Shown: in pieces, positions 7,671-16,959 of the stretch
Position numbering within the stretch: the first letter of the stretch is position 1
Layout: every line of letters starts with the position of its first letter
Source of the DNA: CBDTYW01 sp965364735
GTDB lineage: Bacteria; Actinomycetota; Nitriliruptoria; Nitriliruptorales; Nitriliruptoraceae
Reading direction: 5' to 3'
Length of the DNA: 19,418 bases
Assembly (NCBI GenBank): GCA_965364735.1
Contig: CBDTYW010000039.1
Location: 1-19,418 of the forward strand
Notes under the pieces: model-generated
Told to the model about the DNA's origin: nothing
The model's database searches: none
The model's input: only the letters and a program-made list of their open reading frames with translations
Program-made: the position numbers and the translations under genes

Positions 7671-7799
7671 GTTCCGCAGCCTACCGGGAGCATCGAACTC
7701 ATGTTCGTTTCCGCAAGGATCTGTGGACAACTTCTCACCCACCGCGCAGCGCGTGCGCCCCTACGCTTGACCGCGTTCGCACCCGGGGAAACACCGCTG

Positions 7800-8000
7800 A
7801 TGCAGTTCATCAGGAGCAAGCGCGTCCAGCTCGTCGCGGCCGTCGTGCTCGCGCTCATCGGGGCCGTGGTGCCGTGGTTCCGCTACCCCGAGCTCGGGTT
7901 CGAGGTGTTGCTCTTCAACACGATGCTCTGGGTGATCGTGGTTGGCTTGAACGTGTGGGAGCACGTCCGCCCATACGACGCCGACACCTCGGACTCATGA
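7800..8000 (+). CDS. Small two-helix membrane protein
   Basis: The protein has 66 residues and belongs to no family I recognise. After a short basic start (MQFIRSKRVQ) there are two hydrophobic helices, about residues 11-27 (LVAAVVLALIGAVVPWF) and 36-54 (VLLFNTMLWVIVVGLNVW), joined by RYPELGFE, and a polar acidic tail. The Lys/Arg residues before the first helix and the His/Arg after the second suggest both ends lie in the cytoplasm. GGGGAA lies about ten bases before the ATG, a weak ribosome site. It is divergent from the HNH gene across a gap of about 130 bases and converges with the vapC remnant. The function is unknown. Confidence 0.6.
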   Translation: MQFIRSKRVQLVAAVVLALIGAVVPWFRYPELGFEVLLFNTMLWVIVVGLNVWEHVRPYDADTSDS

Positions 8001-8032
8001 CCGCGCGACGCGGGAGCGGAACCGCTTCATGA

Positions 8033-8230
8033 TCAGAGCGAGACGACCGCAGCATCCATCAGCAGGTAGGCGCGATGCGGCGGCGGAAGCCGGGTGAGGA
8101 CGGAGCAGGTCTCGAAGATCGCATGCGATGGCATGGCGACCTTGCCATGGATGACCGCCGCGGCGTCCGCGTGTCGCTCGTGCCAGGACGCGAAGCCGGC
8201 GATCGCGACCGAGGAGTCGACGCAGATCAT
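8033..8230 (-). pseudogene. VapC-like PIN toxin, truncated
   Basis: The frame encodes only 65 residues, about half of a usual VapC (around 130). The N-terminal PIN signature is clear: MICVDSSVAIAGF with the first metal-binding Asp (Asp5), then AMPSHAIFETCSVLTRL with the conserved Glu (Glu40). The later acidic residues needed for the metal site are missing: the frame stops after DAAVVSL, and only 32 bases separate this stop from the end of the converging membrane-protein gene, so no room is left for the second half. The start overlaps the antitoxin stop (ATGA). A nuclease lacking half its metal ligands should be inactive. An internal deletion or loss of the 3' end is the likely cause. Confidence 0.75.
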
Positions 8231-8472
8231 CGACGCGACGCGTCCAGCGCCTCCCGGACAACATCTGCGGTGAGCGGCGGGAGATCCTCGAGTGGACGCG
8301 CGACGAGACCGTCGTCGGTCTCGACGAGCTCCATCGGCGTCGCCGCGACCCGGATCTCCAGGTGCCCATCCCGGACGATGACCTCGAGCGCCTCGCCACC
8401 TTCGAGCCCGAGCAGCCGCCTCGCGTCATGCGGGATGACGAGACGGCCGGCAGAATCCATGGTGGTTTTCAT
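8227..8472 (-). CDS. AbrB/SpoVT-type antitoxin (VapB-like)
   Basis: The protein has 81 residues. Residues 1-45 match the swapped-hairpin DNA-binding domain: MKTTMDSAGRLVIPHDARRLLGLEGGEALEV then VRDGHLEIRVA, with D-S-x-G-R-x-x-I-P and L-G-L typical of VapB antitoxins. The C-terminal tail (about 50-81, acidic then VVREALDASRR) would be the part that wraps the toxin. Its stop overlaps the start of the PIN gene by four bases (ATGA), the classic antitoxin-toxin arrangement. These antitoxins commonly repress their own operon with the toxin as co-repressor, so loss of the toxin would alter this control. It has no sequence overlap with the AbrB-like gene near the recombinase beyond the fold. Confidence 0.85.
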   Translation of the reverse strand: MKTTMDSAGRLVIPHDARRLLGLEGGEALEVIVRDGHLEIRVAATPMELVETDDGLVARPLEDLPPLTADVVREALDASRR

Positions 8473-8522
8473 GGGGCAAGAAATTCCATCGACCCCATCG
8501 GCCTGTCCCTGGGCGCCCCTGG

Positions 8523-10373
<1,851 letters not shown>

Positions 10374-10436
10374 GTGGGCGCCAGCGAGTGGGAGGGAGAC
10401 CGGGGGAAGAAGTGCCGCAGCCTACCGTCGCGGTGG

Positions 10437-10466
10437 TTGCCTCCCGTGCCCCGCTCGCGGTACGGT
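10437..10466 (+). promoter_or_regulatory. Candidate sigma-70-type promoter for rpsT
   Basis: TTGCCT (10437-10442) and TACGGT (10461-10466) are separated by 18 bases, a plausible -35/-10 pair for an actinobacterial housekeeping promoter. It would give a leader of about 100 bases before rpsT. Within that leader a 12-base element is repeated, at 10514-10525 and 10533-10544 (gtgtggaccacc and atgtggacgacc, 10 of 12 identical). No mapped transcript start supports this. Confidence 0.4.
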
Positions 10467-10577
10467 TCCCCTCCTCCACCGGTCCCGGCGGGCTGTTGTC
10501 CTGCGCCCGTGACGTGTGGACCACCCCCCGAGATGTGGACGACCCGCTTCTCCCGACTCCTCCCGGAGCCCGCCGCC

Positions 10578-10838
10578 ATGGCCAACATCAAGTCCCAGAT
10601 CAAGCGCAACCGTCAGACCATCAAGGCTGAAGAGCGCAACAAGGCGATCCGCTCGCGCGTGAAGACCTACCTCAAGCGCTACGACACGGCGCTTGCCACC
10701 GGTGACGCCGACGCCGCCAAGGCCGCCTTCGTCGACGCGCAGCGCGAGCTCGACAAGGCCGTCTCCAAGGGCGTCATGCACGCCAACACGGCATCACGCA
10801 AGAAGGGCCGTCTGGCCAAGCGTCTCCAGAACGTCTGA
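10578..10838 (+). CDS. rpsT: Small ribosomal subunit protein bS20
   Basis: The protein has 86 residues and begins MANIKSQIKRNRQTIKAEERNKA, the family's strongly conserved N terminus, which fixes the start at 10578 (GGAG nine bases upstream). The whole chain is basic and helical, ending RKKGRLAKRL. S20 binds 16S rRNA early in assembly of the 30S subunit. In many actinobacteria rpsT lies near comEC/holA and lepA, as here. It is divergent from lepA and followed by a strong hairpin. In other bacteria S20 represses its own translation through its leader; a similar control could exist here but was not recognised. Confidence 0.97.
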   Translation: MANIKSQIKRNRQTIKAEERNKAIRSRVKTYLKRYDTALATGDADAAKAAFVDAQRELDKAVSKGVMHANTASRKKGRLAKRLQNV

Positions 10839-10872
10839 TCCGACGCCGACCCCGGTCGGCATCGCAGGTCAC

Positions 10873-10899
10873 CGAAGCACCCCCACGTGGGGTGCTTCG
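10873..10899 (+). terminator. Rho-independent-type terminator hairpin after rpsT
   Basis: An 11-bp perfect stem, CGAAGCACCCC (10873-10883) with GGGGTGCTTCG (10889-10899), encloses a 5-base loop 35 bases after the rpsT stop. The T-run after it is poor (tcgtcgtgt), as is common in high-GC actinobacteria. Confidence 0.75.
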
Positions 10900-10911
10900 T
10901 CGTGTCCGGCC

Positions 10912-10965
10912 GTGTGGAACCTCTGGCTCGAGCACCTGTTCGGCACGGTCGCCAAGGCGCTCTGA
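10912..10965 (+). other. Candidate 17-residue micropeptide ORF upstream of gdh
   Basis: A GTG-initiated frame ending in TGA encodes WNLWLEHLFGTVAKAL after the start residue. Every one of its 17 codons ends in G or C, and the peptide is hydrophobic and helix-like. There is no visible ribosome site and the rpsT terminator lies just before it, so it may equally be the end of a lost gene or chance. It precedes the glutamate dehydrogenase gene by about 165 bases. Confidence 0.2.
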
Positions 10966-11131
10966 GACACGCCGGGACCACCTGCTCCGAAGGAGCACGG
11001 CAACACCCGGATGCCTCGGGTGGACGAGCCGTGTCGACAGGTCGGTACGGCCTCACAGCGAGGCGCGGCTCAGGGACTACCTTCGCGGACAACAGGGCTG
11101 GTCGCACCAGAGCACACGGGAGCGTGCACGG

Positions 11132-14100
11132 ATGACGTCGTCAGTGACGGTCGAGGGCACAGCCGAGGACGAGATCCCGGACGTCGTGCAGCGCATCATT
11201 GATGCGGCCCAGCAGCGGGCGGAGGACCGTCCCGAGGTCATCGGTGCCTTCGTCACTGCTGCGCTGAAGCGCGTCCCTCCGACGACGTTGGCGTTGGCGG
11301 ACGCCGACGCGGTGGCCGAGCAGATGGTCTCGGCGTTCAAGGTGCTCGACGGACGCCGGGACGAGGACGTCGCCATCCGGATCGACACCCCCGACCGGGC
11401 CCTCGACGGGGTCTCCGATCCGTCGACCGTGATCGAGGTGACGCTGCGAGACAGCCCCTTCCTCCTCGCGACCGTCGCGGCCGAGCTGGAGATGCACGGG
11501 CTCGAGACCCGACGGATCATCCACCCGGTCCTCGGCCTGGACCGTGGCGCGGACGGCAAGGTGAAGGCGATCGTCCCGTCTCGCGCTGCGACCACGCGCG
11601 ACGCGTTCATGCACTTCGAGCTCACGACCGTCATCGACGACGACGTCGCATCCGAGCTGCGGGAGGTCCTGCCTCGGCTCATGCGCGACGTCCACCTCGC
11701 CACCGACGACTTCGGGGCGATGCGCGAGCGGCTCGAGGAGCAGATCGTCCGCCTTGGCCACCGGGGCATCCGCAAGTTCGCACCGGACATCGTCGAGGAG
11801 TCCGTCGCGCTGCTGCGCTGGCTGCTCGACGACAACTTCCTTCTGCTCGGAATTCGGGAGTACGAGCTCGTGATCGAGGACGGCGTCGAGTGCGTCGAGA
11901 CCGTTCGTCGATCCGGTCTCGGGCTGCTGCGCGACGATTCGTCCTCGCGGTTCGCGAAGTGCGTTCCTGTCTCCGAGCTCGACCCCGCGATGATCGAACG
12001 GTTCCGCAACGGCGAGGAACTGCTCACCTTCAGCCGGACCAACACCCGCTCCACGGTTCGCCGTCGAGCACGCATGGACTACGTCGGCATCAAGCAGGTC
12101 GACGCGAACGGCAACGTGGCCGGCGAGTTCCGCATCGTCGGGCTGTTCACCCGCAAGGGCTACGCCGAGCCGGCCCAGTCGATCCCGGTGCTGCGACGCA
12201 AGCTCGACCTGCTGCTCGAGCGCGAGGACGTCGTCCGTTCCAGCCACGACGAGCGCACCCTCGTCTCGCTCTATCAGGCGTTGCCCAAGGACGAGCTCTT
12301 CCAGGCGTCCATCGATGACCTGCATCGCACGCTCGTCGGGCTGCTCCAGGCCGAGGAGCAGCGCCAGGTCCGCGTCATCGTGCGGACCGAGCCGTTCACG
12401 CGCACCGTCTCCGTCGTGGCCGCGATCCCCCGTGAGCGCTACGACGCGGATCTGCGTCGTGCGATCACCGATCTGCTGATGCGGCGGTACGGGGCCGAGC
12501 GCGTCACGGTCAACCTTGCCCTCGGCGACCGCCCCGAAGCCGTCGCGCGGTTCGACGTCGACTTCGGATCCGGCGACATCCCGGACATCTCCTCACCGCA
12601 GCTCCAGGCCGAGATCCGCGACCTTGCCCGTTCGTGGGCCGACGACCTGAACACGGCGCTGCTGCGCCTGCACGGTCAGGCCACCGCCGACCGGCTCGCC
12701 CGCAGCTTCGTCGCGCGGCTGCCGGTCCAGTACCCGGAGACGACGCCGCTCCCCGAGGCGATCATCGACGTCGGCCACCTCGACCGGATCGTGCGCAACG
12801 ACGGCGACCTGGACGTGCGTCTCCACGCAGATCGAGGTGAGACGACGGTGCGGCTCAAGGCCTACCGCGCCGGCGATCCGCTGGAGCTGTCGGGGTTCCT
12901 TCCCGTGCTGGAGAGCCTCGGGCTGCGCGTCTCCGAAGAGATCCCCTACCACCTCGAGGGCGAGGGCCCGGCGCTGGTCGTGCACGACTACGGCGTCCGC
13001 CCGGCCGACGGCTCGACGATCGACCTCGCCAACGACGGCCGTCGCATCGCGGACGCCGTCCTGGCTGGCTGGCGCGAGGAGACCGACGTCGACTCGCTGA
13101 ACCGGCTCGTCCTCGCAGCCGACCTGGGTTGGCGACAGGTCGCGATCCTGCGCGCCTACCGTCGCTATCGCCGACAGGTCGGGACGCAGTACACGCCTGA
13201 GACCGTCAACGACGCGCTCGTGACGAACCCCGAGGCAGCACGGGCGCTGATCGAGTCCTTCGAGGCCCGCTTCGACCCTGCCCGCGACGACGACACCCGA
13301 GCCGACGCTGTCACCGCAGCCGACGCCGCCGTCCTCGCGTCCAGCGACGCGATCGCCCGGCTCGACCACGACCGGATCGTGCGTGACTTCCTCGCGTTGA
13401 TCGATGCGTCGCTGCGGACCAACGCCTACCGCGATGACGCCGTCGTGGACGGACCGCTGAGCGACCAGGTCCCGTACATCGCGATCAAGTTCGACTCCTC
13501 ACGCGTGCCTGGCGTCCCGAAGCCGGTCCCCTACCGCGAGATCTTCGTCTCCTCGGTCGCCGTCGAGGGCGTGCACCTGCGCGGCGGCCCGATCGCGCGT
13601 GGTGGGCTGCGCTGGTCGGACCGCGCCGACGACGTCCGCACCGAGGTGCTCGGGCTCATGAAGGCGCAGGTGCTGAAGAACGCCGTCATCGTGCCCACGG
13701 GCGCCAAGGGCGGCTTCGTGCTGAAGCGTCGCCCGACCGATCAGGCGGAGCTGCGCGCCGCGGTCGCCGAGAACTACAAGACGTTCGTCCGGGCGCTGCT
13801 CGACGTCACCGACAACCTCGTGGCCGGAGAGGTCGTCAACCCGCCGTTGACCGTGCGACGCGACGCCGACGACCCCTACCTCGTCGTGGCCGCCGACCGC
13901 GGGACCGCGACGTTCTCGGACGTCGCGAACGGCCTCGCGATCGACGCCAACTTCTGGCTCGGCGACGCGTTCGCGTCCGGCGGCAGCCAAGGATACGACC
14001 ACAAGGCCCTCGGCATCACCGCGCGCGGGGCGTGGGTCGCCGTGCAGCGCCACTTCCGCGAGCTCGGCATCGACACCCAGAGCGAGGCCGTCCGGACCGT

Positions 14101-15997
14101 CGGCGTCGGGGACATGTCCGGCGATGTGTTCGGCAACGGGATGCTGCGCTCGCGAACGATCGAGCTCGTCGCGGCGTTCGACCACCGCGACATCTTCATC
14201 GACCCGAAGCCCGCAGCCGAGGCGGCCTACGTCGAGCGCGAACGGATCTTCGGGCTCGAGCGTTCGTCGTGGCAGGACTACGACCGATCGCTCATCTCCG
14301 CCGGTGGTGGCGTGTTCTCCCGCTCCGCGAAGCGCATCGAGCTGAGCGACGAGATCCGCGCCGTGCTTCGCGTCGACGTCGAGGCGATGACGCCGGCCGA
14401 GCTCATGCGGGCGGTTCTGCAGGCACCGGTGGACCTGCTGTGGTTCGGCGGCATCGGCACCTACATCAAGGGCACCGGCGAGCCGGACGACGAGATCGGC
14501 GACCGCGCCAACGACGAGATCCGTCTCACCGGCGAAGAGGTCCGGGCCCGCGTGATCGGGGAAGGCGCGAACCTCGGCGTCACCCAGCGCGGACGCATCC
14601 AGTACGCGCGTCGCGGCGGCCGGGTGAACCTCGACGCCATCGACAACGTCGCCGGCGTCGACTCGTCCGACCACGAGGTCAACATCAAGATCCTCCTCGG
14701 CGCGGCGGTGGCTGACGGCAGGCTCACGACGGGAGAGCGCAACGCCCTGCTCGTCGAGGTGACCGACGACGTCGTCGACCACGTCCTCCGCGACGTCGAC
14801 AAGCAGACGTTGACGCTCAGCCAGGCGGTCTCGAGAAGCCAGCGCACCATCGACGCGCACGAGCAGCTCATGCGCACCCTCGAGGAGATGGGCGAGCTCG
14901 ACCGCGACGTCGACAACCTCCCGGGAAGCGCCGAGACGGCCATGCGCGCCGAGCAGGGTGCCGGGCTCACCCGGCCAGAGCTCGCCGTGCTCATCGGCCA
15001 CGTCAAGCGGGTGCTGACCGCGGACATCGTGGCCTCGGAGATCCCCGACGACCCGTCGCTGCGGGCGCTCGTCGTGGAGTACTTCCCCGCGACGCTGGTC
15101 GAACGCTTCGACGACCTGATCGACGGTCACCGCCTGTATCGCGAGCTCGTCGCGACGCGGCTCGCGAACGACCTCGTCGACCGGCTCGGCATCACCTTCG
15201 CGTTCCGCATCGCCGGCGAGACCGGACGATCCCGGGCAGACGTGGCCGGCGCCTACTGGACGGCCCGCGAAGTCGCTGACGGCGACGACCTCTGGACCCG
15301 CGTCGAGGAGCTCGAGTCGCTCCTGCCGACCGAGCGGTTCTTCCAGGTGAAGGGCTCCGTCGACGCGCTCATCCGAGCGCTGGTGCGGTCCTACCTGCGC
15401 AGCGACGACGCACCAGGCGTGGTCATCGAGCGCGACGCCCCGTACCACCGGATCCTGCTCGCGAGCCTCGACGAGCGCGGTTCCGAGGAGCAGCAACGCG
15501 AGCGGCTCGTCCGCCGTGATCACCTCATCGACGACCTCGTCAACCCGGACCTCGCGTCCATGCTCGCGGGGCTGCAGACGCTCGAGTTCATCCCCGACGT
15601 CTCCGGAACGGTGCGGATGCTCGGCTCGGACCCGGACGACTACGAGCGGGGCGCCGACGCCGTCGCCGACGCGTTCCTGCGCCTCGATGCGGCGTTGTCG
15701 ATCAGCGCGCTCGAGAACGTCGTGCAGCGCGTCCGCACCGCGGACCGCTGGGCACGTGCCCAGGCCGCCGGGCTGATCGCTGACCTACGAGGCGTTCGCC
15801 GCGCCGGCGTGCTCACGGCGATCGCGGGCACCGACGGCGACGTCGTCGAAGCCGTCGAAGCTGCCGTCGTCGCCGCGTCCGACGCATGCAGGCGCGCCCG
15901 CGAGATCGTCACCGAGGTCGGCGCCGACCCCGAACCCCGCCTCGACGCCCTCGCCGTCGCCGCCCGCTCACTCGCGACGGCCATCCGCGCTCACTGA
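11132..15997 (+). CDS. gdh: NAD-specific glutamate dehydrogenase, large (about 180 kDa) type
   Basis: The protein has 1,621 residues, within the usual 1,600-1,650 range of this family. It oxidises glutamate to 2-oxoglutarate and ammonium with NAD. The N-terminal region contains ACT-like regulatory parts, with DSPF at 107-110 then HGLETRRIIHPVLGL. The catalytic core shows RGGLRWSDR (823-831), PTGAKGGFV with the catalytic Lys at 859, and GDMSGDVFGNGM (about 993-1004) of the nucleotide-binding domain. The C-terminal helical region reaches the stop. GGGAG lies nine bases before the ATG; an upstream extension in the same frame is Arg/Ser-rich and unlike the family, so it was not used. The last seven bases overlap the end of holA on the other strand. 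The rpsT hairpin lies about 230 bases upstream, which suggests separate transcription. Confidence 0.97.
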   Translation: MTSSVTVEGTAEDEIPDVVQRIIDAAQQRAEDRPEVIGAFVTAALKRVPPTTLALADADAVAEQMVSAFKVLDGRRDEDVAIRIDTPDRALDGVSDPSTVIEVTLRDSPFLLATVAAELEMHGLETRRIIHPVLGLDRGADGKVKAIVPSRAATTRDAFMHFELTTVIDDDVASELREVLPRLMRDVHLATDDFGAMRERLEEQIVRLGHRGIRKFAPDIVEESVALLRWLLDDNFLLLGIREYELVIEDGVECVETVRRSGLGLLRDDSSSRFAKCVPVSELDPAMIERFRNGEELLTFSRTNTRSTVRRRARMDYVGIKQVDANGNVAGEFRIVGLFTRKGYAEPAQSIPVLRRKLDLLLEREDVVRSSHDERTLVSLYQALPKDELFQASIDDLHRTLVGLLQAEEQRQVRVIVRTEPFTRTVSVVAAIPRERYDADLRRAITDLLMRRYGAERVTVNLALGDRPEAVARFDVDFGSGDIPDISSPQLQAEIRDLARSWADDLNTALLRLHGQATADRLARSFVARLPVQYPETTPLPEAIIDVGHLDRIVRNDGDLDVRLHADRGETTVRLKAYRAGDPLELSGFLPVLESLGLRVSEEIPYHLEGEGPALVVHDYGVRPADGSTIDLANDGRRIADAVLAGWREETDVDSLNRLVLAADLGWRQVAILRAYRRYRRQVGTQYTPETVNDALVTNPEAARALIESFEARFDPARDDDTRADAVTAADAAVLASSDAIARLDHDRIVRDFLALIDASLRTNAYRDDAVVDGPLSDQVPYIAIKFDSSRVPGVPKPVPYREIFVSSVAVEGVHLRGGPIARGGLRWSDRADDVRTEVLGLMKAQVLKNAVIVPTGAKGGFVLKRRPTDQAELRAAVAENYKTFVRALLDVTDNLVAGEVVNPPLTVRRDADDPYLVVAADRGTATFSDVANGLAIDANFWLGDAFASGGSQGYDHKALGITARGAWVAVQRHFRELGIDTQSEAVRTVGVGDMSGDVFGNGMLRSRTIELVAAFDHRDIFIDPKPAAEAAYVERERIFGLERSSWQDYDRSLISAGGGVFSRSAKRIELSDEIRAVLRVDVEAMTPAELMRAVLQAPVDLLWFGGIGTYIKGTGEPDDEIGDRANDEIRLTGEEVRARVIGEGANLGVTQRGRIQYARRGGRVNLDAIDNVAGVDSSDHEVNIKILLGAAVADGRLTTGERNALLVEVTDDVVDHVLRDVDKQTLTLSQAVSRSQRTIDAHEQLMRTLEEMGELDRDVDNLPGSAETAMRAEQGAGLTRPELAVLIGHVKRVLTADIVASEIPDDPSLRALVVEYFPATLVERFDDLIDGHRLYRELVATRLANDLVDRLGITFAFRIAGETGRSRADVAGAYWTAREVADGDDLWTRVEELESLLPTERFFQVKGSVDALIRALVRSYLRSDDAPGVVIERDAPYHRILLASLDERGSEEQQRERLVRRDHLIDDLVNPDLASMLAGLQTLEFIPDVSGTVRMLGSDPDDYERGADAVADAFLRLDAALSISALENVVQRVRTADRWARAQAAGLIADLRGVRRAGVLTAIAGTDGDVVEAVEAAVVAASDACRRAREIVTEVGADPEPRLDALAVAARSLATAIRAH

Positions 15998-16959
15998 CGT
16001 CCGGCGGCAGTCGCCACGTCGAGGACGGCGAGCTCGAGGACGACCTCGGACGGGAGCGGAGAACCCTTCAGGTCGACGTCGGCTCGGGCGAGGCGTTCGT
16101 GACAGCGGCCGAGCTCGCCGGGGCCGAAGTTGCGCTTCGCGAGCCCGAGCAGACGCTTGTGCTGAAACGGGCTCATCCCGATGTCGGTCGGGGACTTGCC
16201 GGCGCGGACCTGGAGCAGTGAGCGGAAGCGGTGAACGAGGCCACCGAGGAGCATGACGGGCTCGTCGCCGGCTTCGAGCGCCCCGCGCAGCGCCGTGAGC
16301 GCGCCGGCCGGATCGCGGTCGACGCACGCATCTGCGACCTTGAAGCCGCTCTGGCGGCCGTAGCCCTCGAGCACACGCTCGACGTCGGCCTCGGAGACAC
16401 GCGCCCCGGCGGCCGCGCCGCAGACCTGGCCGACCTTCGTCACGATGGCGGTGACCTCGGTGCCGGCGCGCTCGAGGACGAGCTCGAGGACCTGCTGTCC
16501 GGCCTGCTTGCCGTGGCGGCTGAACTCGTCCTTGACGATCCGGATCCAGTCGTCGGTGCGGAAGTCCGGCGGCGGGGAGACGCTGCGATGGTCGTAGGTG
16601 GCCGAGTCGGTCTTCGCGCCCTGCTGCACGGTCGTGTGGAACCCCTTGCCGCGAGGCGCCTTGTCCATGACGAGAACCAGGCGAGCCTCGGGGTCCGGGG
16701 ATGCGACGTAGACGCCGAGCTCCTCGGTGAGCGCGCTGTTCGCGTTGCGGGCGTCGAGGATGATCACGCAGGTCGAGCCGCCGAACAACGACTGCGTACG
16801 CATCTCCGGGAGACGCTCGAGCTCGGTCGCGACCTGGGTGGCGACCTCGACGTCCGGCAGGTCCGCGCGGATCGCGGCGACGACGGCTTCGAGCTCGCGC
16901 TGCTGGAGCGTCGGCTCGGCGCCGACGATCAGGGTGACGAGAGCGGGGGTGGTGGCCAT
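15991..16959 (-). CDS. holA: DNA polymerase III delta subunit (clamp loader)
   Basis: The protein has 322 residues, close to the usual 320-345. It lacks a Walker motif, as expected for delta. Recognised features are VTLIVGAEPTLQQRELEAVV near the start, SLFGGSTCVIILDA (57-70) as in the SLFG-type loop, a middle helical domain, and the C-terminal DPAGALTALRGALEAGDEPVMLLGGLVHRFRSLLQVRAGKSP, typical of the family (about 216-257). Delta binds the beta clamp and helps open it at replication forks. Its start lies 31 bases inside comEC, so the two are co-translated. No clear ribosome site is visible before the ATG. Confidence 0.95.
   Translation of the reverse strand: MATTPALVTLIVGAEPTLQQRELEAVVAAIRADLPDVEVATQVATELERLPEMRTQSLFGGSTCVIILDARNANSALTEELGVYVASPDPEARLVLVMDKAPRGKGFHTTVQQGAKTDSATYDHRSVSPPPDFRTDDWIRIVKDEFSRHGKQAGQQVLELVLERAGTEVTAIVTKVGQVCGAAAGARVSEADVERVLEGYGRQSGFKVADACVDRDPAGALTALRGALEAGDEPVMLLGGLVHRFRSLLQVRAGKSPTDIGMSPFQHKRLLGLAKRNFGPGELGRCHERLARADVDLKGSPLPSEVVLELAVLDVATAAGRQ

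Noticed and set aside
7722..7730. tgtggacaa, reverse complement TTGTCCACA, which equals the actinobacterial DnaA-box consensus
   Set aside because: Single exact copy with no cluster of boxes and no dnaA/dnaN or origin genes nearby; a chance match is plausible.
13499..15523. A 674-codon open frame antisense to gdh
   Set aside because: No recognisable domain; its composition mirrors the G/C-ending codons of gdh, whose motifs are well conserved.
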